Notes: generated by a model from the sequence alone, not told the origin. Shown: positions 1-7,263, counted from the first letter of the stretch. The stretch: 15,089 nucleotides of DNA from Scatosoma sp045533485 (GCA_045533485.1 JAZSHX010000032.1:1-15089); one strand, 5' to 3'. Numbers and translations are program-made.

Positions 1-1
1 T

Positions 2-307
2 ATTAGAGTATTAGGTGGCTCCTTCCGTAAGAGCGGTAACATCGGTGACGTTATCGTGGCTTCCGTTAAAGCGGCAGCACCCGGCGGCGCAGTGAAAAAA
101 GGCGACGTTGTGAAGGCAGTTATCGTAAGAAGTGTAAAAGGTATTAGAAGAGCAGACGGTACGTTCGTTAGATTTGACGAAAACGCAGCCGTAATCATCC
201 ACCCACAAAAGCAACCCAAGGGTACGCGTATCTTTGGGCCGATCGCGAGAGAATTGAGAGATAAGGATTACATGAAGATTATCTCCCTTGCTCCCGAAGT
301 TCTGTAA
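2..307 (+). CDS. rplN: Large ribosomal subunit protein uL14 (5' end outside the window)
   Basis: L14 is a small beta-barrel protein of the large subunit that contacts 16S rRNA at the subunit interface, near the factor-binding region. The frame is open from base 2, so the first roughly 20 of the usual 122 residues lie upstream; 101 codons and a TAA stop are visible. Seen in order: the GNIGDVIVASVK stretch, the AAPGG turn, the RADGTFVRFDENA segment, and the closing GTRIFGPIARELR and SLAPEVL, all highly typical of bacterial L14. It is followed after 21 bases by rplX, the normal spc-operon order. An apparent internal start at 56 is not the real one because the family homology continues upstream of it. 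Confidence 0.97.
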   Translation: MRVLGGSFRKSGNIGDVIVASVKAAAPGGAVKKGDVVKAVIVRSVKGIRRADGTFVRFDENAAVIIHPQKQPKGTRIFGPIARELRDKDYMKIISLAPEVL

Positions 308-328
308 TTTGTCAGGAGGACTAAAACA

Positions 329-754
329 ATGAACGTAAAAGTAAATGATAACGTACTTGTAATTGCCGGTAAAGATAAAGGCGTACAGGGAAAAGTCCTT
401 GCCACGTCCCCTAAGACGAATACGGTGACGGTAGAAGGCGTTCGTGTACAAAAGAAGCACGAAAAAGCAAGAAAGGCAAACGAAACGAGCAAAATCGTAG
501 AAGTTCCCGGTCCTATCGACGCATCCAACGTAAAAGTTGTATGCCCTACCTGTGGCAAAGCAGTGCGTGTTAAACATGCAGTTGTAGACGGTAAAAAAGT
601 AAGAGTATGCGCTTGCGGCGCAGTTCTTGATAAGGCATTTGCGAAGAAAGCGAAAGCTGCTGCGCAAGAAGAAGCGCCGAAGAAGAGAACGAGAAAGCGC
701 GCGCCTAAGGCAGAAGCTCCCGTTGAAGCACCCGTTGAAACGGAAAACAACTAA
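329..754 (+). CDS. rplX: Large ribosomal subunit protein uL24 with C-terminal low-complexity tail
   Basis: L24 is an assembly-initiating protein of the large subunit that binds the 5' end of 23S rRNA. The KOW-type N-terminus (residues about 3-30, with DNVLVIAGKDKGVQGKVL) and the central GVRVQKKHEKA and DASNVKVVCPTCGK segments identify it. Cysteines 72, 75, 94 and 96 resemble the zinc-ribbon pairs of many Firmicute L24 proteins, but the second pair reads C-A-C instead of the common C-x-x-C. The usual protein has about 103-105 residues; this one has 141, the extra being an Ala/Lys/Pro/Glu-rich tail from about residue 105 that is probably disordered. A strong AGGAGG site lies eight bases before the ATG. 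Identification is secure; a role for the tail is unknown. Confidence 0.97.
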   Translation: MNVKVNDNVLVIAGKDKGVQGKVLATSPKTNTVTVEGVRVQKKHEKARKANETSKIVEVPGPIDASNVKVVCPTCGKAVRVKHAVVDGKKVRVCACGAVLDKAFAKKAKAAAQEEAPKKRTRKRAPKAEAPVEAPVETENN

Positions 755-768
755 CGAGGTAAGTGAAA

Positions 769-1326
769 ATGGCAGAAAAAGTTTATAAAAACAGAGTTAA
801 AGAAAAGTATGAAAAAGAAGTAGTACCTTTCCTTATGAAGAAGTTCGGATACAAATCCGTAATGGAATGCCCCAGACTCGTTAAGATTGTTATCAACACG
901 GGTCTTGGCGACATCAAGGACAACGCAAAGTCGATTCAAATGACGGAAAACGAAATTAAACTCATTTGCGGGCAACACCCCATTTTGACGAAAGCGTAAA
1001 AGTCCGTTGCAAACTTCAAAGTAAGAGAAGGTCAAACCGTTGGTATCAAGGTTACCCTTCGCGGCGAAAGAATGTATAATTTCTATGACAAGTTCGTATC
1101 TATCGCGCTTCCCAGACTTCGCGACTTCCGCGGTGTACCTGACAAAGCGTTTGACGGACGCGGCAACTATTCGGTTGGTTTGAAAGAACAACTCATCTTC
1201 CCCGAAATCACCTACGATCAAGTAGAAAAGATTAGAGGTATGGACGTTGCAATCGTAACCACCGCGAAGACGGACGAAGAGGCAAGAGAGCTTTTGAGAG
1301 CACTCGGTATGCCTTTCAAGAAGTAA
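769..1326 (+). CDS. rplE: Large ribosomal subunit protein uL5, reading frame interrupted by an in-frame TAA
   Basis: L5 binds 5S rRNA and contacts the P-site tRNA and S13 across the subunit interface; it is essential. Without the interruption the product would be 185 residues, matching the family (about 180). Homology is continuous in one frame: the N-terminal KYEKEVVPFLMKKFGY, then KIVINTGLGD, GQHPILTKA, then a TAA at 997-999 (codon 77), then KSVANFKVREG, VTLRGERMYNFYDK, LPRLRDFRGV, GRGNYSVGLKEQLIFPEI and TDEEARELL. The stop stands where relatives have lysine (TRAKKS-type), so one A-to-T change from AAA explains it. ATG 769 is chosen over GTG 763 because it lies nine bases after the GAGG site and the GTG only three. 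A sequencing or assembly error is the likeliest cause; a true nonsense mutation or readthrough cannot be excluded. Confidence 0.93.
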
Positions 1327-1339
1327 GGAGAAACGAGCT

Positions 1340-1525
1340 ATGGCAAAGAAGTCAATGATTAATAAACAGCAAAAAACGCCTAAGTTCTCTACGAGAGCTT
1401 ATACGAGATGCACGATTTGCGGAAGACCCCACGCGGTTTTGAGAAAGTACGGTGTATGCCGTATCTGCTTCCGTAACCTTGCTTACAAGGGAGAAATTCC
1501 CGGCGTTAAGAAGTCGAGCTGGTAA
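1340..1525 (+). CDS. rpsN: Small ribosomal subunit protein uS14, zinc-binding short form
   Basis: S14 belongs to the head of the small subunit and is a late assembly protein. This is the 61-residue zinc form (sometimes called type Z): cysteines 24/27 (CTIC) and 40/43 (CRIC) make the zinc site, and the C-terminal FRNLAYKGEIPGVKKSSW is diagnostic. The zinc-free form is longer (about 89-101 residues) and lacks the cysteines; organisms carrying both forms often switch between them when zinc is scarce, but no second copy is visible here. It sits 13 bases after rplE with an AGGAG site and is followed 15 bases later by rpsH, the usual order. Confidence 0.98.
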   Translation: MAKKSMINKQQKTPKFSTRAYTRCTICGRPHAVLRKYGVCRICFRNLAYKGEIPGVKKSSW

Positions 1526-1540
1526 TAGGAGGTAAAAGAA

Positions 1541-1930
1541 ATGACGGATCCTATCGCAGATATGCTTACTAGAATTAGAAACGCAATCACGGCAAAACAC
1601 GAAGGCGTTGAAATCCCCGCATCCAACGAAAAGAAAGCAATCGCTGAAATTTTGTTGCAAGAAGGTTGGGTTAAAGACGTGAAGATCGTGGAAGACGGCT
1701 ACAACGGCAAGATTGCGATCACGCTTAAATACAATGATAAGAAATCGGTTATCAGCGGTTTGCAAAGAGTGTCCAAACCCGGTTTGCGCACGTATGCAGG
1801 CGTTGCGAACATGCCCCGCGTCCTTGGCGGTTTTGGAACGGTTATCCTTTCCACCAACAAGGGTATTATGACGGGTAAGAATGCAAAGGCAGCCAACGTA
1901 GGCGGCGAAGTTCTTTGCTACGTTTGGTAA
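1541..1930 (+). CDS. rpsH: Small ribosomal subunit protein uS8
   Basis: S8 is a primary binding protein of the central domain of 16S rRNA and is needed early in small-subunit assembly. The 129-residue product starts MTDPIADMLTRIRNA, has the middle IPASNEKKAIAEIL helix, and ends with RVLGGFGTVILSTNKGIMT and the GGEVLCYVW strand, all family hallmarks; length is typical (about 130-132). A TAGGAGG site precedes the ATG. In enteric bacteria S8 represses the spc operon by binding an mRNA site near rplE; whether that applies here cannot be told from this sequence. Confidence 0.98.
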   Translation: MTDPIADMLTRIRNAITAKHEGVEIPASNEKKAIAEILLQEGWVKDVKIVEDGYNGKIAITLKYNDKKSVISGLQRVSKPGLRTYAGVANMPRVLGGFGTVILSTNKGIMTGKNAKAANVGGEVLCYVW

Positions 1931-1945
1931 GGGAGGTAGTGCAAT

Positions 1946-2494
1946 ATGTCGAGAATCGGTAAAATGCCTATCGCTATCCCTGCTGGCGTAACGGTAGATT
2001 TCAAAGACGGCGTCGTAACGGTAAAAGGCCCTAAAGGCACGTTGACCAGAGAAGTCGTTGGTAACATCTCCATGGAAATGGAAGGCACGAACCTTGTGCT
2101 CAAAGCTATGGACGATAAAGCAGACACGAACGCGAAACACGGCTTGTACAGAGCGCTTGTAAACGGTATGGTTACGGGTGTTTCCGCAGGTTTCGTGAAG
2201 TCGTTGGAAGTGAAAGGTGTAGGTTGGAAAGCGGCTGTTCAAGGCAACAAGCTTGTATTGAACGTTGGTTTCTCTCACCCTGTAGAATTTGTTGCACCCG
2301 AAGGCATCACGTTTGAATGCCCTACGATTACGGAAGTAAACGTTTCCGGTATCAACAAGGAACTTGTTGGTCAAGTTGCAGCAAACATCCGCAAAGTAAG
2401 AAAACCCGAACCTTATCACGGATACGGTATTCGCTATAAGGGTGAATACGTTGAACATAAGGAAGGTAAGACTTCCGGTAAAGGTAAGAAATAA
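1946..2494 (+). CDS. rplF: Large ribosomal subunit protein uL6
   Basis: L6 lies at the base of the L7/L12 stalk close to the sarcin-ricin loop, where translation factors dock. The 182-residue product begins MSRIGKMPIAIPAGV and contains the two repeated alpha/beta L6 domains (about residues 10-80 and 85-165). The second domain carries VKGVGWKA and GFSHPV, and the C-terminal PEPYHGYGIRYKGEY signature is nearly universal. The basic tail ends in a KTSGKGKK-like run. The gene begins 15 bases after rpsH behind a GGGAGG site and is 13 bases from rplR. Confidence 0.98.
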   Translation: MSRIGKMPIAIPAGVTVDFKDGVVTVKGPKGTLTREVVGNISMEMEGTNLVLKAMDDKADTNAKHGLYRALVNGMVTGVSAGFVKSLEVKGVGWKAAVQGNKLVLNVGFSHPVEFVAPEGITFECPTITEVNVSGINKELVGQVAANIRKVRKPEPYHGYGIRYKGEYVEHKEGKTSGKGKK

Positions 2495-2507
2495 GGAGCG
2501 TTAAAGT

Positions 2508-2891
2508 ATGATTACGAAAATTGATAAAAATGCAGTCAGACAGAGACGCCACGCACGCGTTAGAAAGACGATTACGGGTACGGCAGAAACGCCCCGTTTG
2601 AACGTTTACAGAAGTCTTAACCACATCTACGTGCAAATCATCGACGACAGAGCGGGCGATGCAAAGGGCGGCGTTACGCTTGCAGCAGCATCCACGATGG
2701 ATAAAGCGGTGAAGGAAAAAATTGCAGGTCTTTCCAAGACGGACGCAGCGAAAGTTGTTGGTCAAATTGCAGCGGAAAGAGCAATGGCAAAAGGCGTGCA
2801 AGCAGTGGTATTCGACAGAGGCGGCTATCTTTACACGGGACGTGTTAAGGCAGTTGCAGACGGCGCAAGAGAAGCCGGACTTAAATTCTAA
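2508..2891 (+). CDS. rplR: Large ribosomal subunit protein uL18
   Basis: L18 joins 5S rRNA to the large subunit together with L5. The 127-residue product has a basic N-terminus (RQRRHARVRKTITGT), then TPRLNVYRSLNHIYVQIIDD, a helical region with GQIAAERAMAKG, and the C-terminal VVFDRGGYLYTGRVKAVADGAREAGLKF, which is strongly conserved. Length is a little over the usual 118-122, with the extra residues in the N-terminus and the linker after the first strands. The start is preceded by AAGGAG. It follows rplF and precedes rpsE, the normal spc order. Confidence 0.98.
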   Translation: MITKIDKNAVRQRRHARVRKTITGTAETPRLNVYRSLNHIYVQIIDDRAGDAKGGVTLAAASTMDKAVKEKIAGLSKTDAAKVVGQIAAERAMAKGVQAVVFDRGGYLYTGRVKAVADGAREAGLKF

Positions 2892-2903
2892 GGAGTGGCA
2901 GAC

Positions 2904-3431
2904 ATGGCAGACGAAAAAAGAGAAAGAAGACCTCAAAGAAGACAAGCTGAAGACGACGGTCTTGTTAAAAAGCTCATTGAAGTTAACCGCGTAACGAAGG
3001 TTGTAAAGGGCGGTAAAAACATGCGTTTTGCTGCGCTCGTTATCGTAGGCGACGGCAAAGGCAAGATCGGTGTTGCTACGGGTAAAGCGAAAGAAGTTCC
3101 CGAAGCAATCGAAAAAGCTACTTTGAGAGCAAAGAAAAACATGGTTTCTGTTTCCATCGTAGATGGCACCATTCCTCATCAAGTTATCGGCGTATTCGGC
3201 CGCGGTAGAGTGCTTATGATGCCCGCATCCGAAGGTACCGGTGTTATTGCAGGCGGTCCCGTTCGTGCGGTAATGGAAGCAGTAGGTATCAAAAACATTA
3301 GAACGAAATCTCACGGCAGCCAAAACGCTGGTAACTGTGTAAAAGCAGCGATTGAAGGTTTGAAAGAACTTAAATCCGTTGAACAAGTTGCAGCGCTTCG
3401 CGGCAAGTCCGTAGAAGACATTCTCAGCTAA
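2904..3431 (+). CDS. rpsE: Small ribosomal subunit protein uS5
   Basis: S5 helps hold the mRNA entry channel and the decoding accuracy of the small subunit (ram mutants). The 175-residue product has a charged N-terminus, an RNA-binding S5 N-terminal domain (about residues 17-80, with KLIEVNRVTKVVKGGKNMRF and VGDGKGKIGVATGKAKE), and the C-terminal domain with GRGRVLMMPASEGTGVIAGG and RTKSHGSQNAGN. I start at ATG 2904, eight bases after AAGGAG; an in-frame GTG at 2895 overlaps that site and is rejected. The gene lies 12 bases downstream of rplR, so the two are almost certainly co-translated from one message. Confidence 0.97.
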   Translation: MADEKRERRPQRRQAEDDGLVKKLIEVNRVTKVVKGGKNMRFAALVIVGDGKGKIGVATGKAKEVPEAIEKATLRAKKNMVSVSIVDGTIPHQVIGVFGRGRVLMMPASEGTGVIAGGPVRAVMEAVGIKNIRTKSHGSQNAGNCVKAAIEGLKELKSVEQVAALRGKSVEDILS

Positions 3432-3448
3432 GGACGGAGGGACGAAAA

Positions 3449-3628
3449 ATGGCTAAAATTAAAGTTACGCTTGTAAAGAGCACTATCGGTCAAATCGAAC
3501 CTGTAAAAGCAACCGTTAAGGCGCTTGGTTTGAAGAAAATCCGTTCTTTTAAAGAACTTGAAGATACTCCCGCAACGCAAGGTATGATTGCGAAAGTGAA
3601 GCATCTTGTTAAAGTAGAAAACGTGTAA
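3449..3628 (+). CDS. rpmD: Large ribosomal subunit protein uL30
   Basis: L30 is a small protein of the large subunit near 5S rRNA, present in most but not all bacteria. The 59-residue product reads MAKIKVTLVKSTIG, then VKALGLKKIRSFKE, then DTPATQGMIAKVKHLVKVE. The VTLVKSxIG opening and the GLKKI(R) helix are the family signature. The ATG has a GGAGG site eight bases upstream (3436-3440), the gene begins 17 bases after the rpsE stop, and rplO follows after 11 bases. Length is exactly typical (about 58-60). Its position between rpsE and rplO is the standard spc-operon place. Confidence 0.97.
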   Translation: MAKIKVTLVKSTIGQIEPVKATVKALGLKKIRSFKELEDTPATQGMIAKVKHLVKVENV

Positions 3629-3639
3629 GGAGAGTTATT

Positions 3640-4086
3640 ATGAGAATAGATACTCTTTCTCCCGCAGAGGGATCAACAAAATCGACGAAGAGACTTGGTC
3701 GTGGTATCGGTTCCGGTACGGGTAAAACGTCCGGTAAGGGCCACAAAGGTCAATGGGCTCGTTCCGGCGGCGGCGTACGTCCCGGTTTTGAAGGCGGTCA
3801 AATGCCTATCGCTCGTCGTGTGCCCAAGAGAGGCTTTAATCATAACGGCAAGAAGGTTTACGTAATCGTGAACGTAGAAGATTTGAAAGATCTTCCCGCA
3901 AATACGGTTGTAGACTACGGCTTCGTTATGGAAAACGGACTTGCAAAAGCAGTGAAGAATAATTGCGGACTTAAAGTTCTCGGCAACGGCGAACTCAACG
4001 TAGCGCTCACCGTAAAAGCGGCGAAATTCTCTGCATCCGCAAAAGAAGCCATCGAGGCGGCAAAGGGAACGGCGGAGACCCTTTAA
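3640..4086 (+). CDS. rplO: Large ribosomal subunit protein uL15
   Basis: L15 is a late-assembly protein of the large subunit whose extended N-terminus runs deep into 23S rRNA. The 148-residue product starts MRIDTLSPAEGSTKSTKRLG, then the glycine/lysine-rich RNA-penetrating stretch GRGIGSGTGKTSGKGHKGQ (about residues 21-39), the GGVRPGFEGGQMPIARRVPKRGF motif, and a globular C-terminal half. Length matches the family (about 144-150). The start has an AAGGAGAG site seven bases upstream, overlapping the end of rpmD. It is the last ribosomal gene before secY and is followed by a hairpin-bearing gap of 107 bases. Confidence 0.98.
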   Translation: MRIDTLSPAEGSTKSTKRLGRGIGSGTGKTSGKGHKGQWARSGGGVRPGFEGGQMPIARRVPKRGFNHNGKKVYVIVNVEDLKDLPANTVVDYGFVMENGLAKAVKNNCGLKVLGNGELNVALTVKAAKFSASAKEAIEAAKGTAETL

Positions 4087-4101
4087 TGGATACAACCGTA
4101 A

Positions 4102-4133
4102 TACGGAAAATCGCCATATAGCGGTTTTCCGTA
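4102..4133 (+). other. Hairpin between rplO and secY
   Basis: TACGGAAAATCGC (4102-4114) pairs with GCGGTTTTCCGTA (4121-4133) over 13 base pairs with one G·U pair and a six-base loop. No T-run follows, so it is not a canonical intrinsic terminator. It could be a processing or stability element, or an attenuator that lowers secY relative to ribosomal protein output; that role is inferred. Confidence 0.6.
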
Positions 4134-4193
4134 GTTCGCGTTATTTCTCCCCTTACGCAAAAGCGTATGAAAAACTATTAACGGAGAAACAAA

Positions 4194-5501
4194 ATGTTAC
4201 AAACTCTTATCAATGCTTTTAAGGTGAAGGATATCCGCCGCAAGGTGTTTATGATGCTCTTGCTGTTGTTGGTATTCCGCCTTGGCTGTTTCATTCCCGT
4301 TCCGGGGCTTATTAGAGACACCTTTGCAAGCGCAGTAGCCGGTAACGACTTCTTGACGCTCATGAGCAGTATCACGGGCGGCGCGTTGTCGCAAGGTACG
4401 ATTTTTGCTTTGGGTATCGGTCCGTACATCAACGCTTCGATTATTATGCAGCTTTTAAGCGTAGGTATTCCTGCGCTTGAAAGATTGTCCAAGCAAGGCG
4501 AAGAAGGCCGCAAGAAAATCGCGCAATATACGCGTTATGCGGCAATCGTTCTTGCAATCGTGCAATCGGTTGGTATCATTATCGGTTTCGGTAGCTCGGA
4601 AGGTGCAATCAACACGGCAATTTTCGGCGGTCAGCTTTGGCTTGCAGGCGTGTTTATGGCAATCGTATACACGGCAGGTGCTTTGATCGTTATGTGGATC
4701 GGTGAAAGAATTACCGATTACGGTGTAGGTAACGGTCAATCGATGATCATTTTCACCGGTATTTTGGCAACGGCAGGCAATTTGATCGTTGCAAAATTCG
4801 GCGTTTTGTTCGGCGGTGAATTGAGCGCAATTTGGGAATTGCTTGCATTTGCTCTTGTAAGTGCAATCATCTTCTTTGCAATCGTATACGTGGACCTTTC
4901 CGAAAGAAAAGTGCCCGTTCAATACGCAAAACAAATTAAAGGCAGAAAAATGTATGGCGGTCAATCGTCGGCTATTCCCATTAGAATTAGCGGCGGCGGC
5001 GTTATGCCCTTGATTTTCTCCTTTTCCATTTTGAGCTTCCCGCAAATGATCGGTAGCTTGGTTGCTCCCGAAGGCGGTTTTGCAACTTGGTGGGCAAACT
5101 GGATGTCGGCTTCGGCACAGGGCTGGGGCGCAGTGGTATACACGCTTGTATTGTGCGTGCTTATCTTCGCGTTCTCCTTCTTCTATGCGCAAATGCAATT
5201 CAACCCCGAAGACGTATCCAAAAATATTCAACAAAACGGTGGTTTCATTCAAGGTATTCGTCCCGGTAAAGCGACGGAAGCTTACTTGAAGAAAATCTCC
5301 AACCGCATCACGTTGTTCGGTGCAATTTATCTTTCGCTCGTGGCGTTCGTTCCGTCCGTTGCCTTTGCTTGGGCTTCGCTTGACTTGGTAAACGTATTCT
5401 CCACGACGGGTATCTTAATCGTCGTTTCCTGCGCAATGGAATTTGAAAAACAATTGCAAGCGCAAATGATGATGAAGAACTATAAAGGATTTTTGAAATA
5501 A
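4194..5501 (+). CDS. secY: Protein translocase subunit SecY
   Basis: SecY is the channel-forming subunit of the SecYEG translocon in the cytoplasmic membrane, passing secreted proteins outward and membrane proteins sideways. The 435-residue product has the family length and about ten hydrophobic segments. Recognisable parts: the N-terminal cytoplasmic helix with the KDIRRKVFMMLLLLLVFRLG entry to TM1, the plug-region sequence after it, GIGPYINASIIMQLL in TM2, the GERITDYGVGNGQSMIIF loop, the VPVQYAKQIKGRKMYGGQSS cytoplasmic loop, and the late FNPEDVSKNIQ and FIQGIRPGKATEAYL loop. A GGAG site lies seven bases before the ATG. It is co-directional with rplO and adk, with hairpins in the gaps on both sides. 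Confidence 0.98.
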   Translation: MLQTLINAFKVKDIRRKVFMMLLLLLVFRLGCFIPVPGLIRDTFASAVAGNDFLTLMSSITGGALSQGTIFALGIGPYINASIIMQLLSVGIPALERLSKQGEEGRKKIAQYTRYAAIVLAIVQSVGIIIGFGSSEGAINTAIFGGQLWLAGVFMAIVYTAGALIVMWIGERITDYGVGNGQSMIIFTGILATAGNLIVAKFGVLFGGELSAIWELLAFALVSAIIFFAIVYVDLSERKVPVQYAKQIKGRKMYGGQSSAIPIRISGGGVMPLIFSFSILSFPQMIGSLVAPEGGFATWWANWMSASAQGWGAVVYTLVLCVLIFAFSFFYAQMQFNPEDVSKNIQQNGGFIQGIRPGKATEAYLKKISNRITLFGAIYLSLVAFVPSVAFAWASLDLVNVFSTTGILIVVSCAMEFEKQLQAQMMMKNYKGFLK

Positions 5502-5511
5502 GACGTAAAAC

Positions 5512-5539
5512 TTTTGCCGCGTCTTGCGGCGCGGCAAAA
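5512..5539 (+). other. Hairpin between secY and adk
   Basis: TTTTGCCGCG (5512-5521) pairs perfectly with CGCGGCAAAA (5530-5539) around an eight-base loop. The sequence after it (CGAACGTATC) has no T-run, so full termination is unlikely. It may slow polymerase or protect the upstream message end; this is inference. Confidence 0.6.
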
Positions 5540-5581
5540 CGAACGTATCATTTCCTTTGAAATTTAATATGGGAGAGTCGT

Positions 5582-6214
5582 ATGCATATTATTTTACTCG
5601 GAGCGCCCGGCGCCGGAAAGGGTACACAAGCGACAAAAATCTCCGATAATTACGGACTGGTGCATATCTCCACCGGTGACATTTTCAGAGAAAATATTAA
5701 AAATCAAACACCCGTAGGTGTGCTCGCCAAATCGTTTATCGATAAAGGTCAACTTGTGCCCGACGACGTAACTTGCAAGATCGTAGAAGAACGTATTCAA
5801 CGTCCCGACTGCAAAGATGGGTTTATGTTGGACGGTTTCCCCCGTACAATTGCACAAGCGGAAATGCTTGATAAAATTACCAACGTAGATTTGGTAATCA
5901 ACATTGACGTAGATTTTGACGACGTTATGCAACGTTTGTGCGGTCGTCGCGTTTGCAAAGATTGCGGCGAAAGCTATCACTTGTCCACGTTGAACGGTTT
6001 GACGACGTGTTCGCGTTGCGGCGGCGAATTGTATCAAAGAAAAGACGACAATCCCGAAACGGTGAAAAGTCGCTTGGAAGTGTATACCAAGCAAACAGCG
6101 CCCTTGATTGCATATTACAAAGAAAAAGGCGTGTTGTTTACGGTAATCAGCCAAGAAACGCCCGATAAAACGTTTGCGCTGGTATCGACAAAGCTCGATC
6201 AATGTTGTAAATAA
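5582..6214 (+). CDS. adk: Adenylate kinase, zinc-type LID
   Basis: Adenylate kinase catalyses ATP + AMP = 2 ADP in the cytoplasm and balances the adenylate pool. The P-loop GAPGAGKGT is at residues 7-15, the AMP-binding STGDIFR begins at 30, and LDGFPRT lies at 83-89. The long-form LID carries four cysteines, C125/C128 and C143/C146, which form the structural zinc site of Gram-positive enzymes. NPETVKSRLEVY follows the LID. Length (210) is near the usual 212-217. An in-frame GGGAGAG site precedes the ATG by about four bases. The place between secY and map is the standard Firmicute arrangement. The C-terminus ends with an unusual CC pair that is not part of a known site. Confidence 0.98.
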   Translation: MHIILLGAPGAGKGTQATKISDNYGLVHISTGDIFRENIKNQTPVGVLAKSFIDKGQLVPDDVTCKIVEERIQRPDCKDGFMLDGFPRTIAQAEMLDKITNVDLVINIDVDFDDVMQRLCGRRVCKDCGESYHLSTLNGLTTCSRCGGELYQRKDDNPETVKSRLEVYTKQTAPLIAYYKEKGVLFTVISQETPDKTFALVSTKLDQCCK

Positions 6215-6226
6215 TGCAGGTGTAAG

Positions 6227-6973
6227 ATGATTCACGTAAAAAATGAAAAACAAATTGACGCTATGCGCGAATCGGGCAAGGTTGTCAAAGATACGCTTGC
6301 ATTCGTCGGTTCTCGTATTCAAGCGGGGATGAGCACCAAAGAAGTAGACGAACTCGTTGAAAAATTTATTCGCGCGGCCGGGGCGTATCCTTCCTGTTTA
6401 GGTTACGGCGGATTTCCTGCGTCGGCGTGTATTTCTGTCAATGATATGGTCGTGCACGGTATTCCTACGCACGAAGAAATCTTGAAAGAAGGCGACATTG
6501 TCAGCGTTGACTTATGCGCGTACAAAAACGGTTTCCACAGCGACGCTTGCCGAACGTTCAAAATCGGTAAAGTGAGTGCGGAAGCGGAAAAGCTTGTCAA
6601 GGTGACGGAAGAATGCTTTTTCAAGGGGATTGAAGGTTTACGTGCAGGCACTCCCGTGTTTGATATCGGTTATAAAATCCAAAAGTATGCGGAATCACAC
6701 GGTTACGGCGTTATTCGTTCGTATACGGGACACGGTATCGGCAAGGAGATGCATGAAGATCCAAACGTGCCCAACTATGGCCGTTTAGGAACAGGCGTGC
6801 GTTTGAAAGCAGGTACGGTTATCTGCGTTGAACCCATGATTACGATGGGAAAATGGCAGGTGAAGTTGCTGGACGACGGATGGGGTGCGAAAACGGTAGA
6901 CGGTAAATTAGCTGCGCATTATGAAAACACTTTGGTGGTGCGCGAAGACGGCGTTGAAATTTTGACGCTATAA
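6227..6973 (+). CDS. map: Type I methionine aminopeptidase
   Basis: This cytoplasmic metalloenzyme removes the initiator methionine from new proteins when the second residue is small. The 248-residue product is the short type I form without an N-terminal SH3-binding extension. The five metal ligands can be placed: D95 (in VSVDL), D106 (in HSDACRTF), H169 (in TGHGIG), E202 (in CVEPMIT) and E233 (in YENTLVV); H77 in VVHGIP is the usual substrate-contact histidine. It begins 12 bases after adk with a weak AGGTG site and precedes infA by 24 bases. Working beside ribosomal genes fits its co-translational role. Confidence 0.97.
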   Translation: MIHVKNEKQIDAMRESGKVVKDTLAFVGSRIQAGMSTKEVDELVEKFIRAAGAYPSCLGYGGFPASACISVNDMVVHGIPTHEEILKEGDIVSVDLCAYKNGFHSDACRTFKIGKVSAEAEKLVKVTEECFFKGIEGLRAGTPVFDIGYKIQKYAESHGYGVIRSYTGHGIGKEMHEDPNVPNYGRLGTGVRLKAGTVICVEPMITMGKWQVKLLDDGWGAKTVDGKLAAHYENTLVVREDGVEILTL

Positions 6974-6997
6974 AATAAAAAATCGGAGGAAATTCCT

Positions 6998-7219
6998 GTG
7001 TCCAAAGACGACGTAATTGAAGCGGAAGGAAAGATAGTGGAAGCGTTGCCTAACGCAACGTTCAAGGTGCAACTTTCTAACGGTCACATTATCACGGCGT
7101 ATATTTCCGGTAAGCTTCGTATGAACTATATTAGAATCATCGAAGGCGATACGGTGAAATTGGAAATGAGCCCGTACGATTTGACGAAAGGTAGAATCAC
7201 GTGGCGTAGCAAGTCGTAA
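6998..7219 (+). CDS. infA: Translation initiation factor IF-1 (GTG start)
   Basis: IF-1 binds the A site of the small subunit during initiation and helps place the initiator tRNA through IF-2. The 73-residue product is a single OB-fold with the family landmarks SKDDVIEAEGKIVEALPNA, FKVQLSNGHIITAYISGK, LRMNYIRIIEGD and the C-terminal MSPYDLTKGRITWR. The normal length is 72. Translation starts at GTG 6998: GGAGG at 6985-6989 is eight bases upstream, the family homology begins right after it, and the next ATG is well inside the conserved domain. It lies between map and rpmJ as in many Firmicutes. Confidence 0.97.
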   Translation: MSKDDVIEAEGKIVEALPNATFKVQLSNGHIITAYISGKLRMNYIRIIEGDTVKLEMSPYDLTKGRITWRSKS

Positions 7220-7263
7220 TCGTTTGCGACGAGAACAGAGTTTAATCAAAAGGAGAAAAAACA

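Noticed and set aside
763..771. GTG 763 as the start of rplE
   Set aside because: It is only three bases from the GAGG site; ATG 769 has proper spacing and the MAEK-type start.
997..999. TAA reassigned to an amino acid
   Set aside because: Every gene from rplN to rplQ ends in TAA, followed closely by a ribosome binding site and the next gene, so TAA is the standard stop here.
2895..2906. GTG 2895 as the start of rpsE
   Set aside because: It overlaps the AAGGAG site itself; ATG 2904 is spaced correctly.
1352..3386. Long open frames on the minus strand opposite rpsN to rpsE (and similar ones opposite secY and rpoA)
   Set aside because: They are antisense shadows of conserved ribosomal genes, rich in Cys, Phe and His as expected from reverse reading of biased codons, with no recognisable domain and no ribosome binding sites.
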